This document shows positions 17,501 to 23,450 of a stretch of DNA of 23,450 nt, piece after piece (the stretch's first letter is position 1; each line of letters opens with the position of its first letter). The translations under genes and the position numbers were made by a program. The notes beneath the pieces are model-generated. The model did not search any database. It saw only the letters and a list, made by a program, of their open reading frames with translations, and was not told the DNA's origin. Location: positions 14,592 to 38,041 of the forward strand of contig DGWH01000107.1 of assembly GCA_002395225.1 (NCBI GenBank). Reading direction: 5' to 3'. This stretch comes from Christensenella sp. UBA4263. Lineage in GTDB: Bacteria; Bacillota; Clostridia; Christensenellales; Aristaeellaceae.

Positions 17501-17863
17501 GTGGAGCAGAACGCGGAAATTCTGGCAGATCTTCTGGACCTTGAGGATATCGAATCGGAGCATGCTGAAAACGGTGAAATTGCGGTCCGGATGTTCAGCG
17601 AGCATCCGGCAGGGTATTACGATGCCATTCTGATGGATGTCCGCATGCCGGTCATGGATGGACTCATGGCCACGAAACAAATTCGTGCCATGGAGCGGGA
17701 AGATGCCAAAACGATCCCGATCATCGCCATGACCGCCAATGTCTTTGATGAGGACGTGGAACGTTCCATGCAGGCGGGGATGAATGTGCACCTTTCCAAA
17801 CCGATTGAGCCGGAACGCCTTTATGAGACGATGACAAGGCTGATTCAGAAACGGCCGGAATAA
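14513..17863 (+). CDS. APC-type amino-acid permease fused to hybrid histidine kinase with two receivers
   Basis: The 1116-residue protein begins with a complete-looking APC-superfamily permease (about 15-450, around 12 membrane segments). The substrate-binding unwound first helix is visible as GWGSFVMPG (33-41). An additional membrane segment (about 477-497), an outside segment of about 60 residues and another membrane segment (about 556-573) lead to a coiled coil and HisKA with His605 in MSHEIRTPMN. The HATPase domain has NILGNSVKF, DTGIGM and GSGLGMAI. Two receivers follow, with phosphoacceptors Asp897 (LTDYKMP) and Asp1042 (LMDVRMP). Other transporter-kinase fusions such as CbrA use an SSS-type transporter, so the likely role is sensing amino acids or coupling their transport to signalling. 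Substrate is unknown. The gene follows the Hpt gene after 147 nt with only a weak ribosome binding site (AGAGAG region) and no clear promoter. A terminator follows at 17944. Confidence 0.93.
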   Translation: MYQSPESKNDSAGRQAYLSQLGAWALAFGCSVGWGSFVMPGTTFLPIAGPVGSAIGLVAGGLVMLILALNYHYLMNRYPDGGGTYTYTRACFGYDHGFVSAWFLLLTYMAILWANATALPLIARTIFGGLFQIGFDYEIAGFHIYMGEIMLASGSVVVAGLICFNRKRSGIVQSIMAIVLLLGVFLCFAAALLHRSGDVNLFKPAFSPRHDGLSASFIIFALAPWAYVGFESISHSAHESKFSLKKTFVIMFLALIAGAAAYAMLALLAATALPEGCSSWLDYIQNLDTYSGLASQPTFFAANKALGSFGTAALGLAALCGIFTGLIGNYIALSRLLCALADDGMLPEWIGKKNAQVVPKNAILFIMAVSVILPFFGRTAISWIVDVTTVGATIAYVFASAAAFKVARKEKNRFYLVSSIAGIIVSLLFALEFLIPNLTDIKTLSTESYLILAAWGILGFICFQFLLSRDRKRRMGRSIVAWVVLLALIIFTSSVWMLQTTERSIERSVVRIQSYYTERLSEAGVDIASSATRPVASYLQDELDKVGNSLGRTSMIQMALVVASLLILLSIYAQIQKRERQTEVEKALAEESSKAKTSFLSNMSHEIRTPMNAIIGLDNIALRDPELTPRTREQLEKIGASAKHLLGLINDILDMSRIESGRMVLKNEEFSFREFLDQINIMINGQCLDKGLQYECQIVGNVSDYYYGDDMKLKQVLINILGNSVKFTNAPGSVTLTVEQISSFEGTNVLRFTMKDTGIGMDKEYIPKIFEAFSQEDATTTNRYGGSGLGMAITKNFVEMMNGEIHVESEKGVGSTFTVTVSLKSSDRSASKEHDIKLPTDLRAIVVDDDVIACEHSELVLRSVGIEAEMTTKPAGALAMIRTAYEQGCPYHLILTDYKMPEMSGIDLIHAVRAFDHNETAVIMLTGYSQEAIEKEAEEEKIDSILSKPLFTDSLLRTIHYVLEKRKGSASAPEEQPPEAPESGMLAGCRVLMAEDVEQNAEILADLLDLEDIESEHAENGEIAVRMFSEHPAGYYDAILMDVRMPVMDGLMATKQIRAMEREDAKTIPIIAMTANVFDEDVERSMQAGMNVHLSKPIEPERLYETMTRLIQKRPE

Positions 17864-17943
17864 CGGTCTGCCTTGTTCCGGAGAAAATCCCAGCAGGGCG
17901 TGCATGATGCCGTTTTCCGGAGCGTGCCGGCAGAAACAATTGA

Positions 17944-17977
17944 AAAACGCTGTTCCTTTTTTGAGGAACAGCGTTTT
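17944..17977 (+). terminator. Strong rho-independent terminator after the permease-kinase gene
   Basis: AAAACGCTGTTCC (17944-17956) pairs perfectly with GGAACAGCGTTTT (17965-17977) around an 8-nt loop, with the T-run at the end of the right arm and a matching A-run on the left. It closes the signalling island and may work in both directions. Confidence 0.85.
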
Positions 17978-17994
17978 CTTGTTGAAGACATCAG

Positions 17995-18008
17995 TCAGGA
18001 CGTCCTGA
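17995..18008. promoter_or_regulatory. Perfect 14-bp palindrome, possible operator
   Basis: TCAGGACGTCCTGA is a perfect inverted repeat without spacer, too tight for a stable hairpin. It lies about 60 bp upstream of the -35 box of the repeat-protein promoter, a position suited to an activator. No regulator can be named. Confidence 0.3.
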
Positions 18009-18069
18009 ACCCGGCAGTGACTATTTAAGAATCCGTTTTCCGGTTTTTCTCAAAATATGCATTTATTTT

Positions 18070-18098
18070 TTGATATTTTGCGGCTGACAGGGTATAAT
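18070..18098 (+). promoter_or_regulatory. Sigma-A-type promoter of the repeat-protein gene
   Basis: TTGATA (18070-18075) and TATAAT (18093-18098) stand at the ideal 17-nt spacing in an AT-rich segment, which predicts strong transcription starting near 18105. Confidence 0.78.
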
Positions 18099-18320
18099 GT
18101 TGATAAAAATCAGGCACTTTTTCCAGACGGAATAAACAGGATGCCGGGCATTGGTGCAGTATTTAGATCCCGGACAGCGAAGGACGCCAGGGTGAATCAG
18201 AATTTCTGCGATGCCTTTGCGTAAATCCTGACAGTATTGGAGAGGACAGGTTATTCCCATAGAGGGTATGGTTGATGAAGGGGCATTTGGCTCTTTCACA
18301 GATAGAAAGGAGTTATTGGT
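18099..18320 (+). other. Leader of the repeat-protein gene, about 215 nt
   Basis: This untranslated stretch ends in a good ribosome binding site, AAGGAG at 18307-18312, eight bases before the ATG. I see no gene in it and no known riboswitch core. Confidence 0.5.
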
Positions 18321-21300
18321 ATGTCGATTCTGCAGCAACGAACCATCGCCGCCCTGCTGACATCGTTGGTGGTGGCCGCAGGGCCATGTCTGGCTGAAAA
18401 TCCGGCAATGCCGGGGACCGTAACGGTTGAGGAGAGACTGGATCTTTCTGAAACAGGGGAGAATCTGACCCTGGGGCGGGTGCGTGCTGTTCGGACGTAT
18501 AAGGGGAAGGTACTCACCTCTGTGTCCTATGTAGATGAATCCGGACAGCTGTGCGCTCCGAGCAGTCTGGGATATGCTGCTGCCCGATACACCTACTACG
18601 ACAACAAATGGCTGAAGACGGCCGAGTTCTTTGATGCCCTGGGGCAGCCGGTCAACTGCAGCGAAGGGTATCAGAAGGTCGAAAACATCTATACCCCAAA
18701 CGGGATGAGAACAAGGCGTGTTTATAAAAATGCCCAGGGGGAGGAAACCATCGGTCCTGAGGGTTATTCCCGGATGGAGGCTCAGTACACCAACAAGCGG
18801 ATGATCCACCAGGCGTTTTATAATCCCGACGGGGAACTGGTGAATGTGCCGTATGCCCGCTTTGATTCCGTTGAGGAGAAGGGACCCTTTAAAAAGAGCG
18901 GTTCCCATTCACTGAAGGCGCAGTACACGCTGGCTGACGGATCTCTGTATTATAACGCGGCGGCCGGGTATGCCCGGGTGGAAAACACCTACCTGAACCG
19001 TCAGCACAGGACGAGAACTGCCTACTTTGGCGCGGATGGGGAGCCTGTCGTCAACCCTGTTGCCGGATTTTCTGTCGAGGAGAGAGTGATTGGACGGGAT
19101 TACCAGCTGGCAGGCGTGCGCTATTATGATGAAAACGGGGATCCCATGATCGGTCCCAATGGATACAGCACCATTCTGTATTTCAAACATAAAGAGAGAT
19201 ACTGTCTGGTGGACGGGAAAATTGTCTCGCCCTTTGTGCCGGATATGATGCCTGAATCAGGGGAAGTCCAGTGGAAATTTGCGCAGCATTCGACGGAGTT
19301 TTATCTGGATGAAAACGGGTATCCTCTGGCCAACGAGGACGGGTACTGCGGCCGTTCCGTGATCAATTTTAAAACAGGAAGACCCTCTCATATCTGGTAT
19401 CTCGGAAAAGACGGGGAACCGGTTATGACGGCTATGGGCTATGCCATGGTGAGGAATTCCTATACATCGGCAAACCTGTTGATACGTTCTGAATATTTTG
19501 ATGAAAAGGGCAAGCCGGTCGATACGGCCAAGGGTTATCAGCGCGTGGAGAGCAGGTACAGTCTCAGAAAGCTCGAGCAGGAGATGTACTATGACAAGAA
19601 CGGAAATCTGGTCAACTGCACGGATGGCTATGCTGAGAAACTCAATGCCTATGACAAACGCAATAACCTGGTGCGGCAGGAAACCTTGGATACAGAGGGA
19701 AATCGTGTCGGTACCTGCACGATCTATGTAAAAGATCCGGAGGATCATGTGCTCTCGGAAATGACTCTGGATGAGCAGGAACGGGAGAAACGCAATAAGA
19801 ACGGGTACAGTGAAATCCGGTATGAATGGAACGGAGTGAAGAATTCACAGGCCTATTATTTTGAAGGTGCACCCGTTATGGATGTCAACGGGGTACATGA
19901 AATACGCTATGGGTATACAGTCACCGGCAAGGTGTCGGAGGAGGCGTATTACGATATCGACGGACAGCCCTGTGAAAACGTGCGGGGCGTTTCCCGCGTT
20001 GTAAATGAATACAATGAGGACGATGACCTGATCGCCACGTATAACTATGACATTTCGGGGAACCTGACACAGATGGGGAGGGAATATGCGTATTCCCGCA
20101 AAAAATACAATGTCGCGCATACGGAGTATACTGAGACCTACTACAATGCGAAAAATGAACAGGTAGAAAGAGGCGACGGTGCTGCAAAGCGGCTTGTATT
20201 GGTCGATCCGAAGAACCGGGTGATGAGCGAGACGACACTTGACCAGGAGGACAAGCCGGTAGAGGTTCGCGGAATTGCAACCATCGTCTACACCCGCAAC
20301 AACAGGGGCGGGGAACTCTCCAGAGTGTATCTTGATGCCCGGGGAGAACGGGCCAGCCTTGAAGTAGTGGAAATCCGGAGAGAATATGACAGAGATAACC
20401 GGGTTGTCTCTGAGGTTTCCTATGGGCCGGACGGTAAGGAAGTCGGGCAGGTGCGCCGGCAATATGACGAGCGGAATCGGATGATCTGGGAGGGTACCTA
20501 TCTGAATGGAGAACCCATTGAGAATGATTCCGGTGTATTTGCCGTATCCAAAACGTACGACGATAATGGAAATGTCGCCACAGAAACCTATCTGGATCCG
20601 CAGGGGCAGGTCAGAGCGAACCTGAAGGGAGTCGCACGGGTAGAATACCTCTATGATGACTTTTATCGGGTCCGTCAGATCAGCTATCTGGATGAAAATG
20701 GCCATGAAGCGGATCCGGAGGTTCGCCGGGAATATGACGCTTTCGGAAATATCATCAGGGAAGCCTGGTATTCCCAAGGGCAGCCGACAGAGGGCTCCAG
20801 AGGATGTCACGCGGTGGTCAGAAAATATGACAAGCGAAAAATGCTCGAAGAGACCACACTGGATGTCATGAATTTGCCTGTAGAGAACGGGGAGGGCTAT
20901 GCTACCGTTCAGAAAACCTATGATGCAGCGGGCAATGCCATTGGTGAGGCCTATCTGGATGCGGAAGGACAGCCGGTCCTTCGCCGGCAGGGATATGCCT
21001 CTGTTGAAAGAAACTACAACGAGCGGAACAAGGTTATCCGTGAAGCATACTTTAGCCCTGATAGCAAACCTGTGGAACTTTTGGATGGTTATGCTGTCAT
21101 TGAGAGGGAATATGATCATGTCGGCAATGTAATTGTGGAGCGATACCTGAACAGTTCCGGTCAGCTGGTTCTTCGCAGACAGGGATATTCTTCTGTTGCA
21201 AGAACATACAACGGGCAGAACAGGGTCATCCGCGAAGCGTATTTTGGTCTTAACGGGGAACCTGTATTCCAGCAGGACGAATATGCCGTCATTGAGAGGG

Positions 21301-23450
21301 ACTATGATATAGCAGGCAATGCTATTGCTGAGCGATACTTTGACATTTTCGGGCAGCCTGTTCTTCGTAAGCAGGGATATGCTTCTGTTGAAAAGAATTA
21401 TAACGAGCGAAACAAGGTTATCCGGGAAGCTTACTTTGATACCGACGGGAAACCCGTGGAACTTTTGAACGGTTACGCGGTTATTGAGCGGGACTATGAT
21501 GTCGCCGGCAATGTAACCGCCGAGCGGTATCTGGACGGTGCCGAACAGCCTGTTCTCCACAGACAGGGATATGCGTCCCTGGAGAGGATCTATAATGAGC
21601 AGAACAGGGTCATTCGGGAGGCTTACTTTGATGTCGACGGGAAACCTGTATTCCAGCAGGACGAATATGCCGTCATTGAGAAGGATTATGACGAAGATGG
21701 AAATGTAACAGCAGAGCGGTATTTTGACATTTCCGGGCAGCCTGTTCTTCGTAAGCAGGGCTATGCCTCTGTTGAAAAGACCTATAATGAGCAGAACAAG
21801 GTCATCCGGGAGGCTTACTTTGGCACTGATGGAAAACCTGTATTCCAGCAGGACAATTATGCCGTCATTGAGAAGGATTATGACGAAGATGGAAATGTAA
21901 CAGCAGAGCGGTACTTTGACATTTCCGGGCAGCCGGTTCTTCGCAAGCAGGGTTATGCCGTTGTTGAAAAGACCTATAATGAGCAGAAACAGGTGATCCG
22001 GGAAGCTTACTTTGGCACAGATGGAAAGCCTGTGGCTCTGAGTGACGGTTATGCAACAATCGAGAAAGACTATGATGCAGATGGAAACGTAACCGCGGAG
22101 CGTTACTTTGATGTCGCCGGACAGCCTGTCCTTCGTAAACAGGGGTATGCCTCGGTTGAGAAGGTATACAACGAGCAGAAAAAGGTTGTCTGTGAAGCCT
22201 ATTTCGGTACTGACGGCAAGCCTATAGTTCTTGGTGACGGTTATGCAATTATCGAGAAAGACTATGATGCAGATGGAAACGTAACTGCGGAGCGTTACTT
22301 TGATGGCGCCGGACAGCCTGTCCTCCGCCGGCAGGGATACGCTGCTGTAGAAAAAACGTATAACGAGCAGAAAAAGGCCATTCGGGAAGCTTACTTTGGC
22401 ACAGATGGAAAGCCTGTGGCTCTGGGGGACGGTTATGTAATTATTGAGAAAGATTATGATGCAGATGGAAATATAACTGCAGAGCGTTACTTTGATGGTG
22501 CCGGACAGCCTGTCCTCCGCCGGCAGGGATACGCTGCTGTAGAAAAAGCGTATAACGAGGAGAAAAAGGTCGTTCGGGAAGCTTACTTTGGCACAGATGG
22601 AAAGCCTGTGGCTCTGGGTGACGGTTATGCAATTATCGAGAAAGACTATGATGCAGATGGAAATGTAACTGCAGAGCGTTACTTTGATGGCGCCGGACAG
22701 CCTGTCCTCCGCCGGCAGGGATACGCCGCTGTAGAAAAAGCGTATAATGAGCAGAAACAGGTCGTTCGGGAAGCTTACTTTGGCACAGATGGAAAGCCTG
22801 TGGCTCTGGGTGACGGTTATGCAATTATCGAGAAAGACTATGATGCAGATGGAAACGTAACCGCGGAGCGTTACTTTGATGTTGTCGGACAGCCGGTCCT
22901 TCGCAAACAGGGGTATGCCTCGGTTGAAAAGGCATACAACGAGCAGAAAAAGGTTGTCCGTGAAGCCTATTTCGGTACCGACGGCAAACCGGTGGCGCTG
23001 GGTGACGGTTATGCAATGATCGAGAGAGACTATGATGCAGATGGAAATGTAACTGCCGAGCGTTACTTTGACGGCGCCGGTGAGCCGGTCCTTCGCAAAC
23101 AGGGGTATGCCTCGGTTGAAAAGGCATACAACGAGCAGAAAAAGGTTGTCCGTGAAGCCTATTTCGGTACCGACGGCAAACCGGTGGCGCTGGGTGACGG
23201 TTATGCAATGATCGAGAGAGACTATGATGCAGATGGAAATGTAATTGTAGAGCGTTACTTTGATGGCTCCGGTGAGCCGGTCCTTCGCAGACAAGGCTAT
23301 GCTGGCATTGAAAAAGCGTACAATGAGCAGAAAAAGGTCACCAGGGAAGCGTATTTTGACACAGATGGCAAGCCTCTGGCCTTGTGGGATGGTTTTGCGA
23401 TCGTTGAGAGGGACTATGACGGAGACGGCAACGTAACCGCAGAACGATAC
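18321..23450 (+). CDS. Giant secreted repeat protein with YD-like 32-residue repeats (3' end outside window)
   Basis: The frame opens at ATG 18321, eight bases after AAGGAG, and stays open to the right edge (1710 codons, no stop), so the protein is incomplete here. It begins with a Sec signal peptide (MSILQQRTIAALL, hydrophobic to GPCLA, cleavage before ENP); PC is not a lipobox. Everything after about residue 60 is built from units of roughly 32 residues of the form Y-F/Y-D-x-x-G-x-P-V, four to five residues, G-Y-A, x-x-E, then Y-D/N. Up to 20945 the units are diverged and vary in length. From 20946 they form a strict 64-residue array. The pattern resembles RHS/YD-type repeats and also, loosely, choline-binding repeats (YYD-x-x-G), but the WYY aromatic clusters of the latter are absent. 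It is probably an extracellular surface or matrix protein; function and C-terminal domain are unknown. It has its own promoter and is the last gene seen. Confidence 0.9.
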   Translation, partial: MSILQQRTIAALLTSLVVAAGPCLAENPAMPGTVTVEERLDLSETGENLTLGRVRAVRTYKGKVLTSVSYVDESGQLCAPSSLGYAAARYTYYDNKWLKTAEFFDALGQPVNCSEGYQKVENIYTPNGMRTRRVYKNAQGEETIGPEGYSRMEAQYTNKRMIHQAFYNPDGELVNVPYARFDSVEEKGPFKKSGSHSLKAQYTLADGSLYYNAAAGYARVENTYLNRQHRTRTAYFGADGEPVVNPVAGFSVEERVIGRDYQLAGVRYYDENGDPMIGPNGYSTILYFKHKERYCLVDGKIVSPFVPDMMPESGEVQWKFAQHSTEFYLDENGYPLANEDGYCGRSVINFKTGRPSHIWYLGKDGEPVMTAMGYAMVRNSYTSANLLIRSEYFDEKGKPVDTAKGYQRVESRYSLRKLEQEMYYDKNGNLVNCTDGYAEKLNAYDKRNNLVRQETLDTEGNRVGTCTIYVKDPEDHVLSEMTLDEQEREKRNKNGYSEIRYEWNGVKNSQAYYFEGAPVMDVNGVHEIRYGYTVTGKVSEEAYYDIDGQPCENVRGVSRVVNEYNEDDDLIATYNYDISGNLTQMGREYAYSRKKYNVAHTEYTETYYNAKNEQVERGDGAAKRLVLVDPKNRVMSETTLDQEDKPVEVRGIATIVYTRNNRGGELSRVYLDARGERASLEVVEIRREYDRDNRVVSEVSYGPDGKEVGQVRRQYDERNRMIWEGTYLNGEPIENDSGVFAVSKTYDDNGNVATETYLDPQGQVRANLKGVARVEYLYDDFYRVRQISYLDENGHEADPEVRREYDAFGNIIREAWYSQGQPTEGSRGCHAVVRKYDKRKMLEETTLDVMNLPVENGEGYATVQKTYDAAGNAIGEAYLDAEGQPVLRRQGYASVERNYNERNKVIREAYFSPDSKPVELLDGYAVIEREYDHVGNVIVERYLNSSGQLVLRRQGYSSVARTYNGQNRVIREAYFGLNGEPVFQQDEYAVIERDYDIAGNAIAERYFDIFGQPVLRKQGYASVEKNYNERNKVIREAYFDTDGKPVELLNGYAVIERDYDVAGNVTAERYLDGAEQPVLHRQGYASLERIYNEQNRVIREAYFDVDGKPVFQQDEYAVIEKDYDEDGNVTAERYFDISGQPVLRKQGYASVEKTYNEQNKVIREAYFGTDGKPVFQQDNYAVIEKDYDEDGNVTAERYFDISGQPVLRKQGYAVVEKTYNEQKQVIREAYFGTDGKPVALSDGYATIEKDYDADGNVTAERYFDVAGQPVLRKQGYASVEKVYNEQKKVVCEAYFGTDGKPIVLGDGYAIIEKDYDADGNVTAERYFDGAGQPVLRRQGYAAVEKTYNEQKKAIREAYFGTDGKPVALGDGYVIIEKDYDADGNITAERYFDGAGQPVLRRQGYAAVEKAYNEEKKVVREAYFGTDGKPVALGDGYAIIEKDYDADGNVTAERYFDGAGQPVLRRQGYAAVEKAYNEQKQVVREAYFGTDGKPVALGDGYAIIEKDYDADGNVTAERYFDVVGQPVLRKQGYASVEKAYNEQKKVVREAYFGTDGKPVALGDGYAMIERDYDADGNVTAERYFDGAGEPVLRKQGYASVEKAYNEQKKVVREAYFGTDGKPVALGDGYAMIERDYDADGNVIVERYFDGSGEPVLRRQGYAGIEKAYNEQKKVTREAYFDTDGKPLALWDGFAIVERDYDGDGNVTAERY
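20946..23441 (+). repeat. Tandem array of 13 coding repeats, 192 bp each
   Basis: Thirteen consecutive units of exactly 64 codons run from the GAG at 20946 to the codon before the GAA at 23442, where a fourteenth begins. 13 x 192 = 2496 bp fits the span with no insertion or deletion. Each unit is two 32-residue halves: half A with ERYFD..GQPVLR.QGYA and YNEQ, half B with EAYFGTDGKPVAL and DGYA..EKDYDADGN. The halves resemble each other but are never swapped. The stretch 22891-23052 is identical to 23083-23244 (162 bp), while units near 20946-21500 differ at many positions. Expansion or homogenisation is therefore strongest towards the right edge. Confidence 0.93.

Noticed and set aside
19845..23294. 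A 1149-codon open frame on the minus strand with periodic hydrophobic translation
   Set aside because: It lies exactly codon-on-codon opposite the repeat gene. In that register antisense stops arise only from sense TTA, CTA and TCA codons, which the repeat avoids. The plus strand has promoter, ribosome binding site, signal peptide and conserved repeat residues; the minus frame has none of these.
1..23450. CRISPR array, insertion sequence, prophage or rRNA genes
   Set aside because: The only regular repeats are the in-frame coding units at the right end; no transposase, integrase, direct-repeat/spacer pattern or rRNA sequence was seen.

Overview
The window looks like chromosome from a Gram-positive member of the Bacillota, most likely Clostridia. 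The reasons are a sortase-type surface protein with Cna-B domains and an IPQTG anchor, strong AGGAGG-type ribosome binding sites, a RecD2 helicase of the kind found without RecBC, and several hybrid histidine kinases with tandem receivers. GC content appears moderate; genus cannot be decided from the sequence alone.

Layout, left to right. Positions 1-563 hold the 3' end of a hybrid histidine kinase (two receiver domains), followed by a run of stem-loops with T-tracts (636-812, 1027-1047). A gene-free stretch with an extended -10 promoter (1289-1297) leads into a 1218-residue cell-wall-anchored adhesin (1988-5644): beta-helix head, about six Cna-B stalk modules, sortase signal. A terminator and a promoter separate it from recD2 (5933-8155), which converges on rarA (8167-9477, minus strand). 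A secreted SH3-domain protein (9609-10460) is divergent from rarA.

Positions 10540-17863 form a signalling island: a short membrane hybrid kinase with one receiver (10834-12288), a response regulator carrying a degenerate GGDEF and an apparently intact EAL domain (12297-14000), a free-standing Hpt protein (13997-14365), and a 1116-residue fusion of an APC-type amino-acid permease to a histidine kinase with two receivers (14513-17863). The kinases lack their own Hpt domain, so the small Hpt protein is the natural relay between their receivers and the receiver of the EAL protein. The simplest reading is a multistep phosphorelay, probably fed by amino-acid sensing or transport, that controls breakdown of cyclic di-GMP. 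This wiring is inferred.

The right end (18321 to the window edge) is a very large secreted repeat protein on the plus strand that is not finished in the window. It has its own near-consensus promoter (18070-18098) and contains 13 consecutive 64-residue repeats (192 nt each, without any indel), each built from two different 32-residue halves. Copies near the right edge share stretches of complete nucleotide identity, so the array has expanded or been homogenised recently. The same DNA carries a 1149-codon open frame on the opposite strand, which is a codon-usage shadow and not a gene.
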